From NCBI RefSeq assembly GCF_010669145.1, contig NZ_CP048632.1, positions 186,001-250,000 on the forward strand: a DNA stretch of 64,000 nt, read 5' to 3'. The notes under the pieces are model-generated. The model made no database searches, had not been told where the DNA came from, and saw nothing but the letters and a program-made list of their open reading frames with translations. Of this stretch, positions 55,310 to 63,791 are shown piece after piece. The first letter of the stretch is position 1. Every line of letters begins with the position of its first letter. The translations under genes and the position numbers were made by a program. Source of the stretch: Rhizobium oryzihabitans. GTDB lineage: Bacteria > Pseudomonadota > Alphaproteobacteria > Rhizobiales > Rhizobiaceae.

Positions 55310-55915
55310 TTAGTTGATGCCGCCGACGGCGTTGGTGGCGCGGCCATCCTGAATTTTCATCCAGCGGCCGGGATTGGCGGTGTCCTGGCGCTTCAGGTAG
55401 GTATATTCGGTCTCAGACCAGTTCATGACCTTGTTACGCATGTTGTCGAGGATGAAATCGCCGCGATCGGTGCGAACGGTGAGGACGGCGTGGCCTTCGC
55501 CATTCGGCTGCAGAACCACGGTGATCAGCAGGTTGGAGGCGGAGAAGCCCTTGTTCATCAGCATCTTGCGCTTCAGAAGCACGAAGTCTTCGCAATCGCC
55601 GACCGTCGTCGGATAGGCCCAGCGTTCCTCAACGCCGTAGATTTCCATGTCGGTCATCGGCGTGATCGTCGTGTTGACGGTGTAGTTGACGTCCAGCATC
55701 GTCTTCCAGCGCTCTTCGGTCAGCTTCATCGGACCGGTATCCAGCGAGGTCGGCTGGCATTCGCTCTGATAGGTCTGGCAGAATTCATAGTGGCCGATCG
55801 GCGGGTTGGCCTTGCCGATCACACGCATGACTGCGGCCGGCGATGCGCTTGCCTGGCTTGCGAAGGCGCTTACGATGAATGCGATCAGGACGAAAACGAT
55901 ACGGTTGTTGTTCAT
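55310..55915 (-). CDS. Exported transglutaminase-like cysteine peptidase
   Basis: Periplasmic protein of 201 residues in the bacterial transglutaminase-like cysteine proteinase (BTLCP) family, which includes LapG. A signal peptide ends near SQASA (residue 24). The catalytic triad is visible: Cys in TVGDCEDFVLLKRKML, His in GEGHAVLTVRT and Asp in FILDNM. LapG cleaves an adhesin under c-di-GMP control, but rhizobial copies like this one often lie without a LapD partner, as here, so their targets are unknown. GGGGAG lies before the ATG. Confidence 0.9.
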   Translation of the reverse strand: MNNNRIVFVLIAFIVSAFASQASASPAAVMRVIGKANPPIGHYEFCQTYQSECQPTSLDTGPMKLTEERWKTMLDVNYTVNTTITPMTDMEIYGVEERWAYPTTVGDCEDFVLLKRKMLMNKGFSASNLLITVVLQPNGEGHAVLTVRTDRGDFILDNMRNKVMNWSETEYTYLKRQDTANPGRWMKIQDGRATNAVGGIN

Positions 55916-56693
55916 TGCTTGTCTCCCCGTGTTGAGGAGACAATCGCAGGTATATTTTGACCCGCCGGAAATTTAGGTGGGGCAATTTGAGCTTAAATTT
56001 CAGCAAATTAGCCGCTATTTTGAACTGTATTTGAGTGAGTTTTTATGCGTGTTCGAGATAAATTTTATTAGAATTTTACGCGTCCAGCCCTTAGTCTTTT
56101 GGTAGCCATTTATTCCACTGTATTGACAGCGATTTTCTGAGCGGGGCTGTTTTCACGGCCGCGTGAAGTCATCCGGTGTAGCAGGGCGGGAACGTGGATT
56201 TCCCGTTTTGGGATGGCTGTTTCAAGCCGGGACAGCATGAAAAGGCAGCGAAAAAAACTTCGAAAAAACTGCTTTTTTCTTGGAAAAAGTTTTGGAGCGG
56301 GCGTTTTTCTGGCGGGCCATGTGCGGGAAACTGCCCGCAGTGCCGCTAAGCTACTCGCTGTGACCGGCAATATGGCATCTGGGTTAAGCGGAATAGACGG
56401 TGCAGAAAGTGCTGTTTAAAACCCAATCTCCGCCGCCGCCATTCCGGTTTTGCGGGAATCGCGCCGACGCGCGTTCGCGCGGTGGCATGTTTGTTCTGAA
56501 CTAGGGACTTGAGCTTACTTGATCCGGCTCGAGGCCGTCATAACGGAAAGCAGTATTCGTGACCGGCTCTGGCGCACCGAAATGCTGCGCGGGCCTGCGT
56601 CACCTTCCATGGATTGAATTTGTCGGGGCATTTCTCACCCCCGGTTTTACGCATTCTATGCGTAAAACTGCTCCAGACTGCCGCTGGAAATGT
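55916..56693. other. Gene-poor intergenic region (778 bases)
   Basis: No convincing gene is present. Features seen are an AT-rich part at 55970-56110 (likely promoter of the transglutaminase-like gene), a Lys-rich short frame at 56237-56419 without a ribosome site, and a perfect hairpin at 56644-56668. The stretch 56440-56560 is structured and GC-rich and could belong to an RNA, but it matches no RNA class I know. Confidence 0.5.
56644..56668. repeat. Perfect 11-bp inverted repeat
   Basis: GTTTTACGCAT and ATGCGTAAAAC face each other across TCT, 26 bases beyond the PilZ gene stop. There is no T-tract, so it is not a standard terminator, though it may protect or end that transcript. Confidence 0.7.
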
Positions 56694-57311
56694 CTAGAGA
56701 AATTCGATCAGGGCGTCGGGCGACTGGACGCGGTCGAACTCGACCGCCACGCCTTCCATGAAGTGGCGCACGATCTTGCCGCTCATGGCCTTGCCGAGCT
56801 GCACGCGGCTGCCGAGCGGCGGCCGATTTTCGATTTCGATTGCGGCACCCGACAGGGAAAGGTCGATCAGCCGGCAGGTGACAAGCACGCCGTCTTCCAG
56901 AACCAGCTGCGCCTTGGCATTGCGCGGCGTCAGGCGGTCGTGGCGGCGGTCTTCCGGCAAGCCAAGCAATTGGCGCTTGGCGATCCATGCCAGCTGGGCG
57001 GCCAGCTTTTCGCGTTTGCGCTCCGGCGCATTGATGGCGATGATGAAGCCTGATGCCGTGAGCGATGTCACGGTGCCTTCGATCCGGCCGATATGCTGGA
57101 GATAGGCGATGACGCGGTCGCCGTTGCGGGCGATGCCGGAGCAGCTGAACTGTGCTTTCTCGGCAGTCATCTCGGTCGCTGTGCAATCATATTCCTGATG
57201 GTCGGGCAACATGAGACGGCCGGTGAACGACACACGGACAGCCTCATCGAGGGATGCCTCTTCAACCGGACGCAGGATTTGGGCGGTGTTGACCGAGCGA
57301 GATGAAAACAT
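56694..57311 (-). CDS. PilZ-domain protein
   Basis: Cytosolic protein of 205 residues with a C-terminal PilZ domain that should bind cyclic di-GMP. The RxxxR part is RRHDRLTPRN (about residue 122) and the second motif is LIDLSLSGAAIEIENRPPLG, followed by RHFMEGVAVEF. The N-terminal half (TEMTAEKAQFSCSGIARNGD and GRIEGTVTSLTASGFIIA) looks like a second, degenerate PilZ-like barrel lacking the RxxxR. Partners are unknown. The ATG at 57311 is clear. Neighbouring genes include a PAS_5 protein on the same strand, but 188 bases separate them. Confidence 0.88.
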   Translation of the reverse strand: MFSSRSVNTAQILRPVEEASLDEAVRVSFTGRLMLPDHQEYDCTATEMTAEKAQFSCSGIARNGDRVIAYLQHIGRIEGTVTSLTASGFIIAINAPERKREKLAAQLAWIAKRQLLGLPEDRRHDRLTPRNAKAQLVLEDGVLVTCRLIDLSLSGAAIEIENRPPLGSRVQLGKAMSGKIVRHFMEGVAVEFDRVQSPDALIEFL

Positions 57312-57498
57312 GGACAGCGCAATTGTAAGGGATGATGATGATGATGAGAAGTCTCTACCTTATCCGGGTTAACAGACTGTATTCTTTGATCTCTACAATT
57401 TTTCCAAATAACAATAATCGTTACATGCCTGACGTTTTCGCAGGACGTTTCGCGGCACTTTCCCATCTACCGGACGCAGGGGCGGGTACATCACTTGT

Positions 57499-58056
57499 TC
57501 AATATCCTCCTGCGCGCGGTGTAGCCGCGGCTTCCACGCTTGCTGCATATTCCGCCGAGGCGATGTCCAGATGCAGCAGACGACTGCTTTTCATCAAAAG
57601 GCAGTTGATGGGCGCGTCGAATTCATGACGCGGCCGTTCCGCAAGCAATGCGCCAAGCAGCCGCGGAGCGGTGCCTTTATCCGTGTGCAGCGGCAGCAAC
57701 AGCATCTCGAACGTGAGCGGCGTCAAGCCATGGTCGTCCTCCGCCTCCACATCGAACACCACGGGTAACTGATGCTGCAGGATGCCGCGCGCGACGCGGC
57801 AGGGGAAAACGGCTTTTTCCGCCGGCCATAGCTCCGAAAACGGACGATCCCGCAATTCCCGGCCGAACAGATCGCAGAGACGAGTCCCGGCCAGCCGGAA
57901 GAACGGCGATTGTTCTCCCTTGTCCGTCAGGATGAAGAGATCGCCCAGATGATGTTTGAGCTTTGCGGGATCGATGTCTTCGCGACGGGGGGCGGGCTTA
58001 TTGCCGCGCAACTCGTCCCAATAGTTATATATGTCCAGTCCGCCGATGCTTTTCAT
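57499..58056 (-). CDS. PAS_5 family sensor-like protein
   Basis: Protein of 185 residues of the PAS_5 family, common in Rhizobiales. A PAS fold is suggested by YWDELRGNKPAPRREDIDPA followed by LFILTDKGEQSPFFRLAGTR and LCDLFGRELRDRPFSELWPA. The C-terminal part (LTFEMLLLPLHTDKGTAPRL) closes the domain. There is no enzymatic output domain, so it may sense a ligand and act through a partner. The ATG at 58056 has GGAG nine bases upstream and is chosen over 58071. Function unknown. Confidence 0.82.
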   Translation of the reverse strand: MKSIGGLDIYNYWDELRGNKPAPRREDIDPAKLKHHLGDLFILTDKGEQSPFFRLAGTRLCDLFGRELRDRPFSELWPAEKAVFPCRVARGILQHQLPVVFDVEAEDDHGLTPLTFEMLLLPLHTDKGTAPRLLGALLAERPRHEFDAPINCLLMKSSRLLHLDIASAEYAASVEAAATPRAGGY

Positions 58057-58411
58057 GGCATTGTTCTCCATGTTCGTTTTTGGGACATCATGTCCTTTCG
58101 AACGTCTGTATGGAGAGGTGTAGCGAATTTCGTGCCAGCCGATTTTGTTAAGGTTAACAAATGGTTGAGATTGCGCGTTAGCAAGAGCCGTGGCATCGGT
58201 GCAGCCATGTCGGGGTAACGTCCGTCAGCACAATTGATGGCTCCGCCCGAGACTTTCAGGGCGCTGTCTCAAGCCGGACTGTCCTTGATCCCGGCGCTTG
58301 GACCGATAGGGTTTTCGCGTCAGGTGCATCAAAGGCAGGACGGCTTTTTTTTCGTCCGGGCTTCCTATATTGCTCGGAGACGTAAATTTCTAAAAAGACA
58401 GGGATGGTATC
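58057..58411. other. Intergenic region between PAS_5 and rhomboid genes
   Basis: No gene is seen in this 355-base divergent region. A short palindrome TGTTAA-GG-TTAACA at 58146-58159 is notable, and GGACG/CGTCC flanks a T-rich run at 58338-58357. Both promoters should lie here. Confidence 0.45.
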
Positions 58412-59149
58412 ATGTCCTATGGCGACGGCGAGCAGCCGCCGGTTTCGGAAACTCCGGAGCCGAAAGACGACACGAACAATCCCGTCTTCAACCTGCCGCC
58501 GTTTCTGGTCGGTCTATTGGCTGCATTGCTCCTGGCCTATGTGCTTCCGGCCTATTTTCTGTCGGAAGATGGCACCGCCTGGTACATCTTCACCTTCGGC
58601 TTCATTCCGCTGCGTTATGCCATGTCCTTCTCCCAGCAGGGAATGGAATGGCTTTGGACGCCGGTCACCTATTCTTTTCTGCATGGCGGCATCGAACATA
58701 TTCTCTTTAACGGATTGTGGCTGATGGCCTTCGGCGCGCCGGTTCTGCGCCGGATCGGCACACTCCGATTCGTGTTGTTGTGGTGCATTTCCGCCGCCGT
58801 TTCGGCCTTTGGCCATGCGGCGCTGAACTGGGGCGACGTCACGGTCCTGATTGGGGCGTCAGGTGTGGTTTCGGCGCTTATGGGAGCCGCCTGCCGTTTC
58901 GCCTTCCCCGCTCGCGGCGGTTACAGCGCTTCTTTCGGGCATCTGATGCCCCGACAGAGCATTCTCGCGGCGCTTTCAAACAGAACCGTGCTCGTCTTCA
59001 CGCTGATGTGGCTTTTCGGCAATGTGCTTATTGCGGTCGGGGTTCCGCTGTTCGGCGATGTCGGCGGTGCAATCGCCTGGGATGCGCATATTTTCGGCTT
59101 CCTGCTCGGTTTTCTTTTCTTCGGCCTGTTCGATCGTCCGCTGCGCTGA
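58412..59149 (+). CDS. Rhomboid-family intramembrane serine protease
   Basis: Polytopic membrane protein of 245 residues of the rhomboid family. After a polar N-terminal tail, six hydrophobic segments follow. Catalytic Ser150 lies in IGASGVVSALMGA and His226 in WDAHIFGFLLGF; the HxxxN element is HILFN at 96-100 in FLHGGIEHILFNGLW. All active-site residues are present, so it should cleave membrane proteins. Substrates are unknown. It is monocistronic, with GGGATGGTATC directly before its ATG. Confidence 0.92.
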   Translation: MSYGDGEQPPVSETPEPKDDTNNPVFNLPPFLVGLLAALLLAYVLPAYFLSEDGTAWYIFTFGFIPLRYAMSFSQQGMEWLWTPVTYSFLHGGIEHILFNGLWLMAFGAPVLRRIGTLRFVLLWCISAAVSAFGHAALNWGDVTVLIGASGVVSALMGAACRFAFPARGGYSASFGHLMPRQSILAALSNRTVLVFTLMWLFGNVLIAVGVPLFGDVGGAIAWDAHIFGFLLGFLFFGLFDRPLR

Positions 59150-59305
59150 AGCGATCACGCTCCTTGACGGCCGTGGCGCAAATTTGCTTGCGCGCGTCCC
59201 ATCCGGGATTGCATTCATGCGGGCCTCAGCGCACCATGCTCCATGATTTGCAACCGTCGGGGGAGACCGCGGCGTGATGCGGATTGCTGAAAAGAGGAGG
59301 AAGGC

Positions 59306-59740
59306 ATGGCAACATTCGTAAAAGATCTTCTCGACCGCAAGGGCCGGGATGTCGTGACTGTCGGTCCGGGCGTAACCATCGGCGAGGCGGCGGGAACGCT
59401 GCATGCGCACAAGATCGGCGCTCTCGTGGTGACCGATGGCGACGGTGTCGTTCTCGGCATTTTCACGGAACGCGATCTGGTGAAAGCCGTGGCAGGCCAG
59501 GGCGCCGCTTCCCTCCAGCAACTGGTCTCGGTCGCCATGACCAGAAACGTCATCCGCTGTCATCACAATTCCACCACCGACGAGTTGATGGAGATCATGA
59601 CAGGCGGACGTTTCCGCCATATTCCGGTCGAGGAAAATGGCCGTCTTGCCGGCATCATCTCCATCGGTGACGTGGTGAAGGCGCGGATCGGCGAGATCGA
59701 GTTGGAGGCCGAACATATCAAGGCCTATATCGCCGGCTGA
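59306..59740 (+). CDS. Tandem CBS-domain protein
   Basis: Cytosolic protein of 144 residues consisting of one CBS pair. The first CBS (about 9-65) includes VVTVGPGVTIGEAAGTLHAH and GALVVTDGDGVVLGIFTERD, followed by LVKAVA. The second (about 75-130) includes MTRNVIRCHHNSTTDELMEI and HIPVEENGRLAGIISIGDVV. CBS pairs bind adenosine nucleotides and act as energy sensors on partner proteins. No catalytic domain is attached. AGGAGG precedes the ATG. The partner is not evident from the neighbours. Confidence 0.93.
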   Translation: MATFVKDLLDRKGRDVVTVGPGVTIGEAAGTLHAHKIGALVVTDGDGVVLGIFTERDLVKAVAGQGAASLQQLVSVAMTRNVIRCHHNSTTDELMEIMTGGRFRHIPVEENGRLAGIISIGDVVKARIGEIELEAEHIKAYIAG

Positions 59741-59809
59741 GGTTTCGTGCGAGGGTGGGCGATGGTTTGCTGCCGGGCATTGCCCAAGGTTTGACGAGTG
59801 CCCCGACTC

Positions 59810-59840
59810 CCTCATTCCTGTGACAGGCACAGGAGTGAGG
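59810..59840. repeat. Intergenic palindromic repeat (family B, copy 2)
   Basis: Arms CCTCATTCCTGTG and CACAGGAGTGAGG pair at 12 of 13 positions across a 5-nt loop, extended outward by weak pairing. It matches the tip of the 31814 element. It lies between the convergent CBS and patatin genes. Confidence 0.75.
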
Positions 59841-59911
59841 GTGTGGGGACGAAGTGTGCTACCTCAAGCTCGAAATTCTCAGCGCTGACATAGACCCCTG
59901 TGCGCCACGCT

Positions 59912-60850
59912 TCAGCGTCGGAACGCCTGCTGCATGCGGGTGAGTTCGGGTATGCGGGAGCGCGTTTCCTCATATCCTCTGTCGATGGCCTCGCTGGCGC
60001 GATGGAATTCCGACAGGCCGATATCGTTTATGCGGGGATGCAGCATGAGGTCGGGCGGATCGCCCGCCAGGCGCGAGCGCGAAATCCGGTCCTGAATGAT
60101 GTTGAAGGCCTGTACCATAACGCCCGGCAGGCCGGGGCGCGGCGGGTGGTCGGCAGGCGGTGCGCCGCCGCCGGGTGACGAAGCGGAGTGCTTGACCACG
60201 GCGGAGCGGCCGAACAGATCGTAATTGAGGTTGACGGCAACGACGAGCGCCTGCTCATAAGCCCGGCAGACCGAAACCGGCACGGGGTTGACCAGAGCGC
60301 CATCGATCAGGGTGCGGCCATTGCATTGCACCGGCTCGAAAATCCCCGGCAGCGCATAGGATGAGCGTAGCGCCGTGACGAGATCGCCCTGATGAATCCA
60401 GACTTCATGGCCGGTGCGCAGTTCCGTGGCGACGGCGATGAAGGGATGATCGAGATTTTCGACGCGCAGGCCTTCCAGATGTTCCTGCATGCGCTTGGTC
60501 AACCGCATGCCGCCGAAGAGGCCGCCGCCGCCGATCGTCAGATCGAGCAGCCCGGCAATGCGGCGCATCGTCAGCGAGCGGGCGAATTCCTCCAGCTCAT
60601 CGAGCTTGCCGGCCAGATAACAGCCGCCCACGAGCGCGCCGATCGAAGTGCCGGCAATCATGCCGATCTTCACTCCGGCCTCGTCCAGTGCCCGCAAAAC
60701 GCCGATATGGGCCCATCCACGCGCTGCACCGCCGCCGAGCGCCAGCGCGATGCGGCGTGTGTCGACGATTTCGGTGACGGGCGGCTCGTTGCCGATGTTT
60801 TCGGGATTTCCAACCGCAAGAGGATTGTGACGATTTCCCCATCCCAACAT
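59912..60850 (-). CDS. Patatin-like phospholipase (RssA/NTE type)
   Basis: Serine hydrolase of 312 residues of the patatin family. The oxyanion loop is ALGGGAARGWAHIGVL, the nucleophile elbow is GTSIGALVGG, and the catalytic Asp is in LIDGALVNPVPV (the DGA/G motif), so the Ser-Asp dyad is complete. The N-terminal 28 residues precede the domain without a leader. Such proteins hydrolyse phospholipids or fatty acid esters. GGGAG lies seven bases before the ATG. It is followed on the same strand by no further gene, but HisI and FolE genes precede it. Confidence 0.92.
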   Translation of the reverse strand: MLGWGNRHNPLAVGNPENIGNEPPVTEIVDTRRIALALGGGAARGWAHIGVLRALDEAGVKIGMIAGTSIGALVGGCYLAGKLDELEEFARSLTMRRIAGLLDLTIGGGGLFGGMRLTKRMQEHLEGLRVENLDHPFIAVATELRTGHEVWIHQGDLVTALRSSYALPGIFEPVQCNGRTLIDGALVNPVPVSVCRAYEQALVVAVNLNYDLFGRSAVVKHSASSPGGGAPPADHPPRPGLPGVMVQAFNIIQDRISRSRLAGDPPDLMLHPRINDIGLSEFHRASEAIDRGYEETRSRIPELTRMQQAFRR

Positions 60851-60945
60851 GACCGCACTCCCTGCCAGTTTTCAGGTCCCGCCCTTTATCTCCCGGAACC
60901 CGCTATATTGGTAGCAAATTGGTGCGGCCGATGGAAGATCGAGGT

Positions 60946-61398
60946 TCACTTGTCCGAATAGATGGCGGATGGATCGAAATGGCGGGTATCGTCGGTGATT
61001 TTTGTCACGGCATTGCCATCGGCAAGTTCCACCGTGCGGTAGAAGCACGAGCGGCGGCCGGTATGGCAGGTCGCATCGTGGCCGGCGACGGACACTTTCA
61101 GCCACACGGCATCCTGATCGCAATCGGTGCGGAATTCCTTCACCGTCTGCAGGTTGCCTGAGGTCTCGCCCTTCTTCCAGATCTTGTCGCGCGAGCGGCT
61201 GTAATAGTGGGCGATGCCGGTTTGGAGCGTCAGCGACAGGGCTTCCGCATTCATGTGGGCGACCATCAGCAATTCGCCGTCACGGGCATCGGTGACCACG
61301 GCGGTGACGAGGCCGTGGGCATCGAATCGCGGTGAAAAAAGGCCTGCGTTTTCTAGCACTTCCTTGTCCGCGGGCGCGGACGGAAACGATGTGGACAT
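60946..61398 (-). CDS. hisI: Phosphoribosyl-AMP cyclohydrolase
   Basis: Catalyses the third step of histidine synthesis, opening the adenine ring of PR-AMP. The protein has 150 residues, the standalone HisI form without a HisE domain. The metal-binding set is intact: Asp92, Cys93, Asp94 and Asp96 in [10 protein letters not shown], then [10 protein letters not shown] with Cys111, His112 and Cys118. [12 protein letters not shown] and [18 protein letters not shown] are the other signatures. The ATG at 61398 is chosen because the frame upstream is shadow sequence of folE. It lies 26 bases after folE on the same strand. Confidence 0.95.
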   Translation of the reverse strand: MSTSFPSAPADKEVLENAGLFSPRFDAHGLVTAVVTDARDGELLMVAHMNAEALSLTLQTGIAHYYSRSRDKIWKKGETSGNLQTVKEFRTDCDQDAVWLKVSVAGHDATCHTGRRSCFYRTVELADGNAVTKITDDTRHFDPSAIYSDK

Positions 61399-61424
61399 TG
61401 CTACCCCGGAGGAAAAGCGGAACC

Positions 61425-62051
61425 TTAGCGGTTCCGCACCATGGTCATGAAGCGCACCTGCTCGGCCGGATCGTTCTTGAACGTGCCGGTGAAGCTGGTG
61501 GTGAGGGTCGTGGACCCCTGCTTGTTTACGCCGCGCATGGACATGCACATATGTTCGGCGTCGATCATGACGGCCACGCCGCGCGGTTTCAGCGTTTCCT
61601 CGATGGATCTCGCAATCTGCGCGGTCATGTTTTCCTGCGTCTGCAGGCGGCGGCCGAAGATTTCGACGACGCGGGCGATCTTCGACAGGCCGAGCACGCG
61701 TCCGGCCGGAAGATAGGCGACATGAGCCTTGCCGACGATCGGCACCATATGGTGTTCGCAATGGGAGAAGAAGGGGATGTCGCGCACCAGCACCACATCG
61801 TCATAACCGCCGACTTCCTCGAAGGTCGTGCCGAGCACGTCCTGGACGTTCAGCTCATAACCGGCAAAAAGTTCGCGATATGCCTTGGCGACGCGCTTTG
61901 GCGTATCCAGAAGGCCTTCGCGGGCGGGGTTTTCTCCTGCCCAGCGCAGAAGAACGCGCACTGCTTCTTCCGCTTCCGCCTGACTTGGGCGAGCCTCGGC
62001 CACATCGGGTTTTGCGCCAGCGCCGGGGAAATTCTTCACGATCGCATCCAT
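61425..62051 (-). CDS. folE: GTP cyclohydrolase I
   Basis: Converts GTP to dihydroneopterin triphosphate, the first step of folate synthesis. It has 208 residues from the ATG at 62051, with GGGAGA upstream; an ATG at 62075 is less likely. The zinc ligands are Cys98 and His101 in [11 protein letters not shown] and Cys169 in [31 protein letters not shown] and the C-terminal RRL/Q segments fit the type IA enzyme. It starts a short run with hisI, another ring-opening enzyme of the cyclohydrolase type but of a different family. Confidence 0.96.
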   Translation of the reverse strand: MDAIVKNFPGAGAKPDVAEARPSQAEAEEAVRVLLRWAGENPAREGLLDTPKRVAKAYRELFAGYELNVQDVLGTTFEEVGGYDDVVLVRDIPFFSHCEHHMVPIVGKAHVAYLPAGRVLGLSKIARVVEIFGRRLQTQENMTAQIARSIEETLKPRGVAVMIDAEHMCMSMRGVNKQGSTTLTTSFTGTFKNDPAEQVRFMTMVRNR

Positions 62052-62337
62052 TCCGTCTCTCCCGATGCGGTTCAAGGCCGCACCTGAACTTCGTTTTTAT
62101 AAAAGCGGGATTCTGTCCGCTGTTGCTGCTATCTGGTTGTTTTACAGCATTTTGGCAAGACCGATGCTGATATTTCGGTATCGGAGCCGTTAATTTCATC
62201 ACGGCTTGATGTCCAGAAAGCTCGTTAGCATATAATGAGAATGAAGGGCAGGAAAGCTTCACCGCGAGAAACGCAGTGTTTGAAAAATTTGACCTGTCCT
62301 GTTTTTGGGCATTCTTGAGCGCGCCGGACACCTGACG

Positions 62338-62784
62338 ATGGACGATATCTACAATAATCGCATTCTGGAATTTGCCGGAAACATTCCGCTGATTGGTGTT
62401 CTCGAGGATGCCGATGCCAGCGCCGAAAAACACTCGCGGCTGTGCGGTTCGAAACTCAAGGTCTATCTGAAACTCGAAGGCGGCATCGTCACGGCATTTT
62501 CGCATGAGGTTCGCGCCTGTGCGCTCGGGCAGGCATCCGCCTCTATCATGGCGCATCATATCGTCGGTGCTTCCAGTGCAGAGCTTCGGCAGGCGCGTGA
62601 AGACATGCTTGCCATGCTGAAACAGGACGGCGAGGGGCCGAGCGGCCGTTTTGAAGATATGCGGGTGCTTTTGCCAGTCCGCGACTTCAAGGCTCGCCAC
62701 GCCTCCACCATGCTGACCTTTGAAGCGGTGGTCGATGCTCTCGACCAGATCGAAGGCCGGCCGGTTCTCAACGCTGCGGGTTAG
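62338..62784 (+). CDS. IscU/NifU-like Fe-S scaffold protein
   Basis: Small protein of 148 residues of the NifU N-terminal / IscU family, which holds nascent iron-sulfur clusters. Two of the three cluster cysteines are visible, in SRLCGSKLKV and RACALGQASASIM. At the third position, where IscU has HC-x, this protein reads RHASTMLTFEA with Ala in place of Cys. So it may hold a cluster differently or act as a partner. ATG at 62338. It precedes yidD by three bases and is divergent from folE. No isc or suf operon adjoins it. Confidence 0.88.
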   Translation: MDDIYNNRILEFAGNIPLIGVLEDADASAEKHSRLCGSKLKVYLKLEGGIVTAFSHEVRACALGQASASIMAHHIVGASSAELRQAREDMLAMLKQDGEGPSGRFEDMRVLLPVRDFKARHASTMLTFEAVVDALDQIEGRPVLNAAG

Positions 62785-62787
62785 GTG

Positions 62788-63147
62788 ATGTGCGGCGAAC
62801 CGGATTGCCGGCACCAGACGAGCGCGGGCAAGTCCGCACGATCCCGCAACTGGGGCGGAACTTTTGCGAAGACGCCGGGGCGACTTCTGGGCGTCGGTCT
62901 CATCCGGCTCTACCAGCTGACGCTTTCCGGCTTCATCGGAAACTCCTGTCGCCATATCCCCACCTGTTCCGAATATGGCTATGAGGCGATAGCCCGCCAC
63001 GGGCTCTGGCCGGGCGGATGGATGACGCTGTTTCGCGTCGCGCGCTGCGGCCCGGGCGGCACCAGCGGACTGGACCCCGTGCCGGAAGCGCTTGCCGCCA
63101 ACAGGCACTGGTGGACGCCCTGGCGCTACTGGACATCGCACCGATGA
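62788..63147 (+). CDS. yidD: Membrane protein insertion efficiency factor YidD
   Basis: Small protein of 119 residues of the YidD family, which helps insert proteins into the inner membrane with YidC. The conserved core is LIRLYQLTLSGFIGNSCRHI followed by PTCSEYGYEAIARHG, with the invariant Cys. The first 35 residues are an unusual, Ser/Lys-rich extension compared with most YidD proteins. ATG at 62788; a GTG at 62785 is possible. It is unusual in not lying beside rpmH-rnpA-yidC. Its stop overlaps the next start by four bases. Confidence 0.92.
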   Translation: MCGEPDCRHQTSAGKSARSRNWGGTFAKTPGRLLGVGLIRLYQLTLSGFIGNSCRHIPTCSEYGYEAIARHGLWPGGWMTLFRVARCGPGGTSGLDPVPEALAANRHWWTPWRYWTSHR

Positions 63148-63665
63148 CTTATGTGGCTCTGCTGCACAGTATCGTTCTTGGTGCGGGCAGGCGGCTCCTC
63201 ATGGCCGATCTGCGTGAAATGGCGCAGGAGCTCGGTTTTGGCGATTGCAGAACGCTGGTCGCGACTGGAAATCTTGTCTTTCACGCGCGGGCTGCTCCTA
63301 TTCGCGACATCGAGGACAGGCTTGAACGCGCCTTCGAGAAACGGTTCGGCAAGCACGTGGATATTCTCGTTCGTTCAGCCCCTGACTGGCTGAGACTGAC
63401 CGCTGAGAACCCGTTTACAGACGGTTATCCACCGGACGTCTGCGTGCGGGTGATGCGCGAACCATTCGGCAGCGACGTCCTTGGGTTTCTGGAGAAATAT
63501 CGCCGGGATGAAAAGATCGCTGTTGTCGGCGGTGATCTCTGGATCGATTTTGGCGGCAAGCCAAGCGAAAGCCGGCTCCTGTCGGTACTGACCACAAAGA
63601 GGCTTGGAGTGGGGACGACCCGCAACGCCAATACTGTCAATGGAATCGCTGAAATGCTCGGGTGA
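63144..63665 (+). CDS. DUF1697 family protein
   Basis: Protein of 173 residues of the DUF1697 family (ferredoxin-like fold), function unknown. The start is MTYVALLHSIVLGAGRRLLM, then ADLREMAQELGFGDCRTLVA followed by TGNLVFHA, and the C-terminal part has TTKRLGVGTTRNANTVNGIA. The ATG overlaps the yidD stop (ATGA). Earlier frame to 63018 is shadow sequence inside yidD. A weak hairpin GCCGTTC/GAACGGC at 63669-63693 lies just after its stop and may be a terminator. Confidence 0.9.
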   Translation: MTYVALLHSIVLGAGRRLLMADLREMAQELGFGDCRTLVATGNLVFHARAAPIRDIEDRLERAFEKRFGKHVDILVRSAPDWLRLTAENPFTDGYPPDVCVRVMREPFGSDVLGFLEKYRRDEKIAVVGGDLWIDFGGKPSESRLLSVLTTKRLGVGTTRNANTVNGIAEMLG

Positions 63666-63791
63666 AACGCCGTTCACCTTTGACTGGAACGGCAAAATTC
63701 TTTATCAGCCTGCCTGCCCATTACTAGTCGGGCGATTATTATTCCAACACCACCCGCATTCGTTGGCGGGACTGGACAGGAGAGTTAGACA

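Noticed and set aside
56213-56419. 68-codon Lys-rich frame on the + strand
   Set aside because: No ribosome site and low-complexity A-run origin of the Lys codons.
62845-62870. TCCCGCAACTGG, resembling the conserved core of a cobalamin riboswitch
   Set aside because: Lies inside the yidD frame and no B12 box or other riboswitch elements surround it.
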